From NCBI GenBank assembly GCA_029260825.1, contig JAJDCM010000398.1, positions 1 through 37,933 of the forward strand: a DNA stretch of 37,933 nt, read 5' to 3'. This DNA comes from Planctomycetota bacterium (lineage in GTDB: Bacteria > Planctomycetota > JACOTG01 > JAJDCM01). Both the position numbers and the translations under genes were made by a program. Positions 25,026 through 33,170 of this stretch are shown piece after piece; within the stretch, counting starts at the first letter, position 1; the number at the start of each line of letters is the position of its first letter. The notes beneath the pieces were generated by a model. The model worked only from the letters and a program-made list of their open reading frames with translations. It was not told where the DNA came from and ran no database searches.

Positions 25026-26246
25026 ATGCCGACGCCATCCGTCGCAATCCTAGGAGCCGGCCCGGTTGGGCTGATGGCTGCACTTCGAGCCCTCGAGGAC
25101 GGTCATGACGTCACCGTTTACGAACAGGACCGGATCGGGGAGAACGTCCGCTCCTGGGGGCACGTGCGCATGTTCTCTCCCTGGTCGATGAACGCTTCCG
25201 ACCGTGCACGGAAGATCCTGGCTCAAAATGGTTTGCCCCTTCCCGATCCGGAAGCCTACCCCACCGGAAATGACCTCGTTTCGAAGCTTCTCGTCCCTCT
25301 GGCGAGCCATCCCCCTCTCCGGGATCGAATCAAGGAAGGATGCCGGGTGCTCGGTGTTTCACGGGAGGGTCAGCTGAAACATGATCACGTCGGGTCCGAG
25401 AAGCGAGCATCCTCCCCCTTCCGGCTCCTTCTGGAGAAACAAGGAGAGGAGTTCATCGTCCACGCCGACCTCGTGATCGACGCCACAGGAACCTTTGGCC
25501 ACCCGAATGCCCTTGGGACCGGCGGAATTGCCGCCCCGGGGGAGGCCGCGGCGCGGAGCACGGGAAAGGTTGTGTCGGGCATCCCGGACGTCCTTGGCCC
25601 GGATCGGGGTCTCGTCGCCGGAAAATCCGTTCTCCTCCTTGGGCTCGGCCATTCCGCAGCAACCGTGGCCCTCGCTCTTTGGGAGATCGTGAAAACCGAC
25701 CCGGAAACTCGAGTCACCTGGGCCTATCGGTCCACGAACATCGCCCCGTTCGATCCGGATCCGAACGATCCACTGGTTGAGCGCTTCCGGATCGAAAAGG
25801 CAGCAAACGATCTTGTCCTCGAAAAAGATGAACGGTTCTCGACCCGAACCTCCGTCTCCGTCGACCGGCTCCGCAACAACGGAAATGCCCTCGAGGTCGA
25901 GCTTTCGGGCCCGGGTGGAAAAGAAAATGTTTCTTGCGATATCGTCCTCTCGTTCACCGGGTTTCGACCGGACGACGGCCTCTTTCGACAGCTTCAGATT
26001 CACCAGTGCTACGCCACGTTCGGCCCCATCAAGCTGGCGGCGGCCCTTCTGGGCGAAGGCGGCGGAGACTGTCTCACCCAGCGAGTTCATGGGGTCGAGA
26101 CTCTTTTGAACCCGGAGCCAAACTTCTACATCCTCGGGATGAAGAGCTATGGCACAGCTCCTAACTTCCTGATTCGAGTGGGCGTCCAGCAGATCGAAGA
26201 AGTCTTCAACCACATCAAGGAAAAAACGATGGCGGAAGCTTCATGA
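25026..26246 (+). CDS. FAD/NAD(P)-dependent oxidoreductase with two Rossmann folds
   Basis: This 406-aa flavoprotein has GAGPVG at 10-15 (FAD), a WGHVRMFSPW stretch at 44-53, a DATGTFGHP segment at 152-160 and a second dinucleotide fold GLGHSA at 206-211 (NAD(P)H). This layout is that of flavin monooxygenase/thioredoxin reductase-like enzymes. The C-terminal LNPEPNFYILGMKSYG resembles proteins sometimes annotated as ArsO-type flavoproteins; that resemblance is from memory. No CxxC redox pair is seen, so a disulfide reductase role is unlikely. AGGAG lies 12 nt before ATG 25026, longer than ideal. Its stop overlaps the next start (ATGA), making it the first gene of a four-gene plus-strand operon in a mostly minus-strand region. 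Confidence 0.88.
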   Translation: MPTPSVAILGAGPVGLMAALRALEDGHDVTVYEQDRIGENVRSWGHVRMFSPWSMNASDRARKILAQNGLPLPDPEAYPTGNDLVSKLLVPLASHPPLRDRIKEGCRVLGVSREGQLKHDHVGSEKRASSPFRLLLEKQGEEFIVHADLVIDATGTFGHPNALGTGGIAAPGEAAARSTGKVVSGIPDVLGPDRGLVAGKSVLLLGLGHSAATVALALWEIVKTDPETRVTWAYRSTNIAPFDPDPNDPLVERFRIEKAANDLVLEKDERFSTRTSVSVDRLRNNGNALEVELSGPGGKENVSCDIVLSFTGFRPDDGLFRQLQIHQCYATFGPIKLAAALLGEGGGDCLTQRVHGVETLLNPEPNFYILGMKSYGTAPNFLIRVGVQQIEEVFNHIKEKTMAEAS

Positions 26247-27139
26247 CCACAGCTCCAAGCTTTCCTTCGGTCGCCCTCGACTGCCTCGACAACCTGTGGT
26301 TTCAGGTTGCCGGGACCTTGTGCAACCTCACCTGCAATCACTGCTTCATCAGTTGCAGTCCGAAGAATCACACCCTGGGATTTCTCGACTTCGAGACGGT
26401 GAAGAGGGTTCTGGCTGAATCACGCCCTCTTGGCGTCAAGGAGTATTACTTCACGGGGGGCGAGCCCTTCATGAACAATGAACTACCCGCAATGCTCGAA
26501 GAGACTCTTCGCTACGGGCCAGCGAGCGTGCTTACCAATGCAACGTTGCTGCCCGAGAAGATCGTCAATCGAATAGCCAAGGCGGAACGCGAAAGCCTCT
26601 ACTCCCTCGAACTGCGGGTGAGCCTCGATGGGTTCTCGCCGGAAACAAACGACCCCATCCGGGGAGAGGGAACGTTTGAACGAGCCATGCAGGGAGTTGA
26701 ATTCCTGGTCGGCAACGGGTTCTTACCCATCATCACCGCCATGCGCTCCTGGCGACTTGAAGAAGAAGAAGAGGTGATCGGAAAATTTACCACCATGCTC
26801 AAGTCCCGGGGCTACGACCGGCCTCGACTGAAGCTGCTCCCCTCGCTAAAGATCGGTCAAGAGGCGATGAGAACCGCAGGATACACGGACCTTGACTGGT
26901 TGACGGACGAGATGATGGAAGGCTACGACAAGAGCCAGCTTCTCTGCACGAACAGCCGGATCGTTACCGACAAGGGAGTCCACGTGTGTCCGATTCTGGT
27001 CGACCAGGCCGGGAGCAACATGGGAGCGACCCTTGCCGAGTCCACAAAAGACTTTCCTCTTGCCTATCAAGCGTGCATGACCTGCTACGCATACGGATCC
27101 ATCTGCTCCAACGTTTCTTCAACGGTGACCTTCGAATGA
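26243..27139 (+). CDS. Radical SAM protein with SPASM-like C-terminal cysteines
   Basis: This 298-aa enzyme has the CxxxCxxC motif at C27, C31 and C34 (LCNLTCNHCFIS) and a GGEPF motif at 72-76 for SAM methionine binding. After the partial barrel, cysteines C235, C249, C278, C281 and C288 follow the spacing style of SPASM/twitch domains, so at least one auxiliary iron-sulfur cluster is likely. Such enzymes often mature peptides or modify sugars and aminoacyl compounds. No short precursor peptide gene is visible next to it. ATG 26243 and the stop of the flavoprotein gene overlap by 4 nt; its own stop overlaps the next start by 4 nt. The reducing equivalents could come from the flavoprotein, which is inference. 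Confidence 0.9.
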   Translation: MTTAPSFPSVALDCLDNLWFQVAGTLCNLTCNHCFISCSPKNHTLGFLDFETVKRVLAESRPLGVKEYYFTGGEPFMNNELPAMLEETLRYGPASVLTNATLLPEKIVNRIAKAERESLYSLELRVSLDGFSPETNDPIRGEGTFERAMQGVEFLVGNGFLPIITAMRSWRLEEEEEVIGKFTTMLKSRGYDRPRLKLLPSLKIGQEAMRTAGYTDLDWLTDEMMEGYDKSQLLCTNSRIVTDKGVHVCPILVDQAGSNMGATLAESTKDFPLAYQACMTCYAYGSICSNVSSTVTFE

Positions 27140-27927
27140 GTCGATCCATCGCCCTTTTCGGGGGCATCTACAGCAATCATGTTGCCCTCAGCCGAGCCCT
27201 CGAGGACGCTCGGGACCGATCCGCCGACTCGGTGTATTGCCTTGGCGACCTTGGTGCCTTCGGCCCTCAACCGGACCGAACCATCGATCTCCTCCGGGAC
27301 CACGGCGTCAAGGTCATGCAGGGAAACTACGACAACAGCATCGGAAACGGACTTTCTGATTGCCAATGCGGCTACACCGACCCGCGAGATAATCACTACG
27401 CCCGAATCAGTTATCAGTACACGTTTCAAAAGACCTCCCCGCCAAACAGGAAATGGCTGGGAGAGCTTCCCGAGCTCTACCGGTTTTCGATGGGTGGAAA
27501 ACGGGTCCTCCTCTGTCACGGATCTCCCCGGCGGATGAACGAATTCCTGTTTTCTTCCGCCACCCCCACCCATCTGCTCTCCAAATTTTGCGAAGACTTC
27601 GATGCAGACGTCATTGTCGGCACCCATTCCGGGATTCACTGGAGCCGGGATCTTGGCAACGGGAAGAAGTTCATCAACATCGGTGTTCTCGGACGACCGG
27701 AAAACGACGGAACGACCCATGTGTGGTACGCCATGCTCTCCGAAAACGCTTCCGGTACCGAAGTGGAAGCAGAGTTCATCCCTCTTCAGTACGACCACGA
27801 AAGACTCGCCGAGGAGATGCGGAGCGAGAAGCTCCCCGAAGAGTTTGTCGAGACCATCCAGACCGGTTGGTGGACAACCTGCCTTGAAGTGCTTCCCATG
27901 AAAGAGCGGCGGATCGGTCGCTACTAG
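27136..27927 (+). CDS. Metallophosphoesterase-fold protein with altered metal site
   Basis: This 263-aa protein follows the YfcE/calcineurin-like fold: an N-terminal strand, VYCLGDLGAFGP around 33-44, GNYD at 63-66, LCHGS at 126-130 and VGTHSGIH at 161-168. The usual DxH pair is replaced by GxY (G10, Y12), the histidine of GNHD is Y65, and the first histidine of GHTH is missing. D38, N64, H128 and H164 remain. Either a different metal set is used or the protein is a non-catalytic binding subunit. A Cys-rich LSDCQCGYTDPRDNH segment at about 73-87 is characteristic. ATG 27136 overlaps the preceding stop (ATGA); the in-frame extension upstream lies inside the radical SAM gene and is not used. 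Confidence 0.85.
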   Translation: MSRSIALFGGIYSNHVALSRALEDARDRSADSVYCLGDLGAFGPQPDRTIDLLRDHGVKVMQGNYDNSIGNGLSDCQCGYTDPRDNHYARISYQYTFQKTSPPNRKWLGELPELYRFSMGGKRVLLCHGSPRRMNEFLFSSATPTHLLSKFCEDFDADVIVGTHSGIHWSRDLGNGKKFINIGVLGRPENDGTTHVWYAMLSENASGTEVEAEFIPLQYDHERLAEEMRSEKLPEEFVETIQTGWWTTCLEVLPMKERRIGRY

Positions 27928-27951
27928 ACAACTTATCAGCAGAACTTCTGA
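27927..27951 (+). repeat. 25-nt repeated element, copy 1
   Basis: This element is 22/25 identical to 37619-37643. It starts on the last base of the TAG stop of the metallophosphoesterase gene and ends 18 nt before the ATG of the SDR gene at 27970. Each copy has AACTT twice, 13 nt apart. In both copies the frame starting at base 2 spells TTY, one variable residue, QNF and then TGA. Confidence 0.6.
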
Positions 27952-27969
27952 GACGGACCACTCGCCTCG

Positions 27970-28941
27970 ATGACCCCACGAAACTTACCCATGTTGATCA
28001 CCGGAATCGCCGGAGTGCCCGGGTATAACGCCTTTCGACATTTTCATTCCCTTTATCCCGGGCAAGTCATTGGCATCAGGGCCGAGAGGAACTGGCCCCT
28101 GAACATGGAATCGTCCGTCGCCTGCAATGTGGAAGATACAGACGAGCTCTCCCGCCTCTTCGATCGCTACGGCTTTCGTTCCATCCTGCATTGCGCCGGG
28201 AACTGCGCCCTGAAGGTGTGCGAGATCTATCCCGAGCTGGCAGAGAAGATCAACGTGACCGGATCCAAGAACATTGCCCGGCTGAGCGGACAGGGTCCGT
28301 GTCGTTTGATTTGCCTCTCTGTCGATCTTGTCTTTTCTGGAAAAGGAGATGGCGAATACACGGAAGAAGATGATCCGGACCCCATCACCGTCTACGGAAA
28401 AACGATGCTAAGAGGTGAACGCCATCTACTGGAGACGACACCCGAAGCATGCGTCTTGCGCATTTCTCTTCCCATGGGGGAGAGCTTCAATGGGCATGCA
28501 GGAGCCATCGATTGGATTCAAGCCCGCTTTCGAAAGCATCGAAAAGCGACTCTCTACTATGATGAAATCCGCACCCCCACCTACACAGCCGGCATCAATC
28601 GCCTGTTCGAAAAGCTGCTTGACAACGAGCTCACCGGCCTTTATCACGCGGGTGCCAGCCGAAAACTGAGCCTCTATGAAATCGGCCAGGTCATCAACCG
28701 GGTCGGAGGTTATCGCCCTCAAGATCTGGACGGATGCCCGCGTATCGAAGCCGGCCCCCTGCCCCCTCGGGCCGGAAACGTTTCGCTGAACTCAGCAAAG
28801 CTGACGAAAGCATTAGGAGAAGAGGTGATCGGAGCCTGGCCGTCGAACGAGCTACTCGTCCCGACCCACAGAGACTGGCATCGAGAAAGAGATCCGAAGA
28901 GTCCGGGGTCGGTTGAGCTCCTGGAAACAACCCTTTTTTGA
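27970..28941 (+). CDS. RmlD-like NAD(P)-dependent short-chain dehydrogenase/epimerase
   Basis: This 323-aa extended SDR is of the dTDP-4-dehydrorhamnose reductase/MAT2B type, with TGIAGVPG at 11-18, an LHCAGN segment at 73-78, LSVDLVFSG at 116-124 and VYGKTMLRGE at 141-150. The catalytic tyrosine is Y142, but the position of the expected lysine (Y-x-x-x-K) is M146; K144 is nearby. The short C-terminal domain ends with PSNELLVPTHRDW. It probably binds a nucleotide-sugar or nucleoside-like substrate, with reduced or changed chemistry if the lysine is really missing. ATG 27970 has no clear Shine-Dalgarno and is 42 nt after the previous stop, with the repeated element between. It ends the plus-strand operon; the next gene is convergent. 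Confidence 0.85.
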   Translation: MTPRNLPMLITGIAGVPGYNAFRHFHSLYPGQVIGIRAERNWPLNMESSVACNVEDTDELSRLFDRYGFRSILHCAGNCALKVCEIYPELAEKINVTGSKNIARLSGQGPCRLICLSVDLVFSGKGDGEYTEEDDPDPITVYGKTMLRGERHLLETTPEACVLRISLPMGESFNGHAGAIDWIQARFRKHRKATLYYDEIRTPTYTAGINRLFEKLLDNELTGLYHAGASRKLSLYEIGQVINRVGGYRPQDLDGCPRIEAGPLPPRAGNVSLNSAKLTKALGEEVIGAWPSNELLVPTHRDWHRERDPKSPGSVELLETTLF

Positions 28942-28994
28942 TGCCCGTGGGCACAACGGAGCTCGGGAGAAAACAAAAGGCCTCAGGGATCTCA

Positions 28995-30425
28995 TCAGAA
29001 CTTCTTGGCCTTCTTCAAGTAGTTGGCCAGCGCGTCGTACTGACCGCCTTGGTTTGCGTACCGCGCGTAGTTTCGAGCGGTCGAGAGCCACTCCCTTGCC
29101 GTGCTCTCGGTTTCCTCGATCGTTGCGAGGACATCCTCGAGGGTCAGCGGGTGGATCTCTCCCGTGTCAAGAGACAGAGTCAGCGCACGCTCGGCGGCCC
29201 GCTCACACAACGCCTTCAAATCGGCGCCCGTGTAGAGCTCGGTCTTCTTTGCCAGCTTCGCTGCGGAGAGGCTCTCGCCTCCAGGAATCGGCTTGAGATG
29301 CTGAGTCAGGATCTGGGTCCGGGCCTTTTGATCCGGCGGCGGGACGAACAGAACTCGATCGAATCGTCCCGGTCGTCGGAAGGCCGAATCGACATTCCAG
29401 GGAACATTTGTAGCCCCGAAGATCAGGATCTCATCATTGGATCCGCTGATTCCGTCCATCTCTTGAAGAAGCTGATCGACCATGGTCTTCCAGAACTGGG
29501 ACTCGGTCCGACCTCGGGCGGATCCAAGGGCGTCGAATTCGTCGAAGAAGAGCACGGTCGGTGTCTTGCGACGCGCCTCCTCGAAAAGGGCGTGAATCAT
29601 CTTTTCGCTCTCGCCCCAGTACTTGTCGACGATGTCGTGGATCGCGACCGACACGAACCGGGCACCGCACTCCCCGGCCGTCGCTCTTGCGATGTAGGTC
29701 TTGCCGCAACCAGGTGGACCGTAAAGGAGGATGCCTCCTCCACCCTTTCGGCCGAAAGCCTCGAACACGGCCCGGTTCTTGTAAGGAGCAATGATCCGCA
29801 AATGGACCTGCTTCTTCACATCGTCGAGCCCTGCCACATCATCGAGGGTCACATGCAGGTCACCCCAATCAAACTGACTCGCCCAATCTTCTGGATCGGT
29901 GGGCTCCGGGTTCACCTCTGCCGCCACCGGCTCTCGATCCTGTGCTTCCTCGGATGATGGGACAGCTGTCTTGATACCACCGTCGATTTCGCTGGACGAA
30001 TCCTCGCCGGCTCGCCCTCCTGCAAGACGCTCTTCCAGCTCCGGATCCCGCACCGATGGATCCAGCTCCACCGCCTTCTGGTAGTGGTCGTTCCCAGCGG
30101 TCGCATCGCCTCGAGCCAGAAGAACCCTGGCTAGCTCGACCCGGATCGGCACATCCTCCACCTTCTCCAGGATTTTCTCGGCGCGGATCAAAGCCTCTGC
30201 GAGCTGTCCCTCCGCTCGGAGCAGAGGGATGAGCTTCCCTGCGACTTCGACCGGATCGACATCAAGTTCCAGAGCTGTTTTGTACGCCTGGACCGCTTCC
30301 CCCCTCAGCCCGGACCCGGCGAGCAAATCCGCAAGATGGACCCACAAAGTAGAGTTCCGAGGATCTCTCTCGAGAGTGTCGCGGAGGGCGTCAATGATGG
30401 CTCGATTCGGGTTGGGATCGTTCAT
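28995..30425 (-). CDS. TPR-AAA ATPase (VCP/Vps4-like)
   Basis: This 476-aa protein has N-terminal TPR-like repeats (about 8-125), an acidic linker (about 127-185) and one AAA domain starting VTLDDVAGLDDVKKQV. It shows Walker A GPPGCGKT at 236-243, Walker B LFFDEFDAL at 292-300, sensor-1 N340, arginine fingers in AFRRPGRFD and a GADL sensor-2 segment near 400. The C-terminal AREWLSTARNYAR helix resembles the Vps4 tail. A hexameric remodelling or unfoldase ATPase is likely; no protease domain is present. ATG 30425 overlaps the stop of the upstream TPR gene by 4 nt; the longer frame to 30572 lies within that gene and is rejected. It is convergent with the plus-strand SDR gene, with a 53-nt gap between. 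Confidence 0.9.
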   Translation of the reverse strand: MNDPNPNRAIIDALRDTLERDPRNSTLWVHLADLLAGSGLRGEAVQAYKTALELDVDPVEVAGKLIPLLRAEGQLAEALIRAEKILEKVEDVPIRVELARVLLARGDATAGNDHYQKAVELDPSVRDPELEERLAGGRAGEDSSSEIDGGIKTAVPSSEEAQDREPVAAEVNPEPTDPEDWASQFDWGDLHVTLDDVAGLDDVKKQVHLRIIAPYKNRAVFEAFGRKGGGGILLYGPPGCGKTYIARATAGECGARFVSVAIHDIVDKYWGESEKMIHALFEEARRKTPTVLFFDEFDALGSARGRTESQFWKTMVDQLLQEMDGISGSNDEILIFGATNVPWNVDSAFRRPGRFDRVLFVPPPDQKARTQILTQHLKPIPGGESLSAAKLAKKTELYTGADLKALCERAAERALTLSLDTGEIHPLTLEDVLATIEETESTAREWLSTARNYARYANQGGQYDALANYLKKAKKF

Positions 30426-31327
30426 CGGGCAGGCCTCAAACGAACCCACGCCTTGGTGATCGGCATCGCAACCCAGGTGTAGAGACAGAAGAGAAAGTAG
30501 AGGGCGCCAATGGTCAGGATCACCGGGCCTGGAAACATGCTTTTTCCAACGAAATAAAACACGACGAAACACCCCCAGATTGTGAATTGAGCCCCGGGAA
30601 TTCTATCGGTAGCAAGAGAGTAATAGTAATACGGCAGACAGCACCAGCGGCAATACTGATCAGCGGCCTCAAACATTTCTCTGGCTGACGAGCTTGACGC
30701 ATCGATCCGCAATGACTCCCGAAAATGGCGTCTTGCGACAAACGGTCTCCCGGAGGCAAGAGCTGCTTGCCCTGCCGCCAGCTGAGGGTAACTCCCATCC
30801 GGATTCAACCGCACGCCTTCTTTTGCAGCTCGCGTCGAATCGTCCAGCTTTCGCTTCGAGGAGAGGGTTGTCGAAAGAAAAGAATGATATGCCTCGTTGT
30901 CTGGATCAATTTCAAGACAACGTCGAAAGACCTTCTCCGCCTTGTCAAGCTTCGATGTCTTGAGAAGGAGATAACCGTATTGAGAAAGCGATGCGCTGTT
31001 TTCCGGGTCGATCTTCAGCGCCTCGAGAAAATACTCTTCCGCTCGCCGATGCTTCCCTCGCTGAATTTCAATTCTCCCAAGAACGCACAGAGCTTCGTCG
31101 GACAAGGGGTCAAGACTCAAGGCAGTCTGAGCCACATCCTCAGCCTCATCGTGCCTTTCTGCCTGGACAAGAACTTCCGCGAGAAGGACATGCAGTCCGG
31201 AGACACCGGGAGCCTGGGTGATCGCCCCTCGCGCTTCTTTTTCCGCGAGATCGAACCGATCCAAGTTGAGGTAGTGGAGCGTCTTCTCCACCGCGCGATT
31301 GAAATCGAACGGACCAGACTCTTCCAT
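30422..31327 (-). CDS. TPR-repeat membrane protein
   Basis: This 301-aa protein has about six TPR repeats (about 8-215), including LAEVLVQAERHDEAEDVA, LGRIEIQRGKHRRAEEYF and YGYLLLKTSKLDKAEKVF. A cysteine/tyrosine-rich joint (QYCRWCCLPYYYYS) follows, then two membrane helices near 235-255 and 262-285 and a basic tail. The TPR part would face the cytoplasm and could dock the AAA protein encoded immediately downstream with a 4-nt overlap. ATG 31327 is preferred, with GGAG 5 nt upstream; GTG 31333 is in frame. Function unknown; a membrane tether or adaptor is inferred. Confidence 0.85.
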   Translation of the reverse strand: MEESGPFDFNRAVEKTLHYLNLDRFDLAEKEARGAITQAPGVSGLHVLLAEVLVQAERHDEAEDVAQTALSLDPLSDEALCVLGRIEIQRGKHRRAEEYFLEALKIDPENSASLSQYGYLLLKTSKLDKAEKVFRRCLEIDPDNEAYHSFLSTTLSSKRKLDDSTRAAKEGVRLNPDGSYPQLAAGQAALASGRPFVARRHFRESLRIDASSSSAREMFEAADQYCRWCCLPYYYYSLATDRIPGAQFTIWGCFVVFYFVGKSMFPGPVILTIGALYFLFCLYTWVAMPITKAWVRLRPAR

Positions 31328-31348
31328 GGTCACTCCGTCAGATAAGGG

Positions 31349-31864
31349 CTAGCCCTCGACCTGGAGGCCAAGGGCAATGAACAGGAGCGTGAATCCGTAC
31401 ATGATGATCATGACCGCGACGACCCCAAGAACCAGAGCAAGAAGGACCGGCGCCAGATGCTTGCCCATTTCGACGTCGTGCATCTCGGCAAGGCGAAAGC
31501 GCTTCGACTGCTGCCAGGAGAATATCATGGCCACGCCCACCGAGATCCCCCGAACGACGAGTCGGGAGACGCTTTTTACATCCCCCTCGCCCGCCGTGAA
31601 GATTCCCGCAACCCTGAGGTAGGCCAAAACACCGTAGACCACCAGACTCGCACCGATCATCACGACCAGGGTTCTGGTGAAATGCTCGGGTCGTCCGAGC
31701 CTGCGCTCATTCAGAGCAAAGAGCACTCCCCCCGCCGGAAGCCCGCCGAAAAAGGTGAGAAGAAGCAGGTTGGTCGGATTCCAGGGCCGGTCGAACTCGA
31801 CCGCATCATCCTCCTCGGTGAGACACGGGCGCAAGAGGTCCTCATCTGTGCCTTGATCATGCAT
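31349..31864 (-). CDS. Four-helix membrane protein of unknown function
   Basis: This 171-aa protein has an acidic N-terminus of about 28 residues (EEDDAVEFDRPWNPTN) and hydrophobic segments at about 30-50, 63-88, 101-117 and 135-168. I do not recognise the family. It lies 21 nt before the TPR membrane protein and is the first of three genes that probably form one unit with the AAA ATPase. ATG 31864 lacks a clear Shine-Dalgarno. Confidence 0.7.
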   Translation of the reverse strand: MHDQGTDEDLLRPCLTEEDDAVEFDRPWNPTNLLLLTFFGGLPAGGVLFALNERRLGRPEHFTRTLVVMIGASLVVYGVLAYLRVAGIFTAGEGDVKSVSRLVVRGISVGVAMIFSWQQSKRFRLAEMHDVEMGKHLAPVLLALVLGVVAVMIIMYGFTLLFIALGLQVEG

Positions 31865-31899
31865 CGAAACTGGAACCCCATCGATTCTCCATCACACCA

Positions 31900-33000
31900 T
31901 CAGTAACCCTTATTGGCAGGCTTTGGCATCACCACGTTGAGGGCCTTCTTCAGCTCGAGGTCGTAATTCTCAGGAAAGGCGTGACCCAGGCCGCGGTAAA
32001 CCTTGAGGTTCACCGAAAAGCCCGCTTTGATCAGATCCGATTGGGCCTTCTTGTTGCAGTGAAGCAACGGGTCGTCGGCCCCGACCATGAGGTAGATGGG
32101 AGGAAGACGCTTACAATCCATATCGGGGAGTAGAATCTTTTCCTTGTAGCACCCGGCCACTGCAATCACGCCGCAGAATAGATCGGGGCGTTTCGATCCC
32201 AGATAGAGAGCCATATTCCCTCCCTGGGAAAACCCGGCCAAAACGACTTTCTTCGGATCGATCTTGTGAAGCTTTGCGAGCTTTTCAAGGGAATGGGTGA
32301 TGACCATGAGAGTGTCTTCAGGCGCTCCCCAGTCGTAGCCACTTTCAACCTGATGAATGGCGCGGGGCGCGAGCAAGATGGCGCCCCTCTTCGCGGCGAC
32401 TCCCTGGAAACGCTTGCTGATCGCTTCCGGCGTCCCTCCATAAGGATGGAGGGCCACGATCACGGGGAGTGCTTTACCGTCAGGAATCCCCTCCGGAATC
32501 TTGATGACCGGCTCGGTGACCTCGACCTTCTCAAAGAACTTCTCCCGGTCCCGGGCCGCGTTCTTCCGGACGAGCTTCAAGCATTCTCGATACGCCGGTT
32601 CTGCACGAAGGCTCTTGAGATCCGGGTCTTTCTCGAAAAGGGTCAGATTACAGAAGCCAAGCTCGGCGCTGTTGCGAAGCCAGGAAAGCGCGTTTCTCTT
32701 CTGCCCGTTGAGGGCATAAACGCAGGCAAGATTGTACCGAACCACATCTTCTTTCGGATCAAGTCGAGCAATCTCGAGGCCGACCTCAATTGCTTTTTCC
32801 CAGTCTTTGGCCTGGTAGGCGTGGGTCCAGCGCTGGGCCAGCCGCCACAGATTGGGACTCTCTCCCCACTCAGGTGGGTCCTGTGGATCTTGAGCCTGAA
32901 CCGCACCAACACCCATCAGAGCTACGCTCAGCAGCAACAGGGTAGTTCTGGCCCAGCTCTGGCTAACCTGACTCAATGACATCTCCTCGATCAATTTCAT
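31900..33000 (-). CDS. Exported TPR-alpha/beta hydrolase (carboxylesterase/dienelactone hydrolase-like)
   Basis: This protein of about 366 aa has a Sec signal (ARTTLLLLSVALMGVGAVQAQ), a TPR-like module (about 45-125) containing YNLACVYALNGQKRNALSWL, and an alpha/beta hydrolase domain. Catalytic candidates are the nucleophile serine in AGFSQGGN, an aspartate in VGADDPLLH and the histidine in GLGHAFPEN. It probably hydrolyses an ester outside the cytoplasm. The start is uncertain: ATG 33000 lacks a Shine-Dalgarno, ATG 32982 directly abuts GAGGAG, and TTG 32976 has GAGGAG 6 nt upstream with a good signal peptide. It lies downstream of the metallophosphoesterase gene by about 170 nt. Confidence 0.87.
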   Translation of the reverse strand: MKLIEEMSLSQVSQSWARTTLLLLSVALMGVGAVQAQDPQDPPEWGESPNLWRLAQRWTHAYQAKDWEKAIEVGLEIARLDPKEDVVRYNLACVYALNGQKRNALSWLRNSAELGFCNLTLFEKDPDLKSLRAEPAYRECLKLVRKNAARDREKFFEKVEVTEPVIKIPEGIPDGKALPVIVALHPYGGTPEAISKRFQGVAAKRGAILLAPRAIHQVESGYDWGAPEDTLMVITHSLEKLAKLHKIDPKKVVLAGFSQGGNMALYLGSKRPDLFCGVIAVAGCYKEKILLPDMDCKRLPPIYLMVGADDPLLHCNKKAQSDLIKAGFSVNLKVYRGLGHAFPENYDLELKKALNVVMPKPANKGY

Positions 33001-33108
33001 AATTGGGGGTAACGGGGGCTTATCATCCACACTTTCCTGACTCTCCTGGAATCTATTACGAAAAGAGGGCCCATCCGTTGGGTCCTCCCGGTTCCGTGGG
33101 AAGGGTTG

Positions 33109-33134
33109 GGCCCAGGAGATTGGCCCAGGAGATT
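33109..33134. repeat. 13-nt tandem duplication
   Basis: The unit GGCCCAGGAGATT occurs twice in a row in the 170-nt gap between the metallophosphoesterase stop and the hydrolase start. It looks like a simple replication slippage event. Nothing else was seen in this gap. Confidence 0.7.
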
Positions 33135-33170
33135 GATGGATGTCGCCGATCCAAGGTTTCAGATTCTTCC

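Noticed and set aside
26243-27139. RiPP maturation system around the radical SAM gene
   Set aside because: No short precursor peptide gene or RRE-like domain was found in or beside the operon.
28942-28994. TGCCC-GT-GGGCA palindrome in the convergent gap as bidirectional terminator
   Set aside because: The stem is only 5 bp with a 2-nt loop, and no T-run follows on either strand.
30426-30572. N-terminal extension of the AAA ATPase
   Set aside because: It lies wholly inside the upstream TPR gene, and ATG 30425 forms a standard ATGA overlap.
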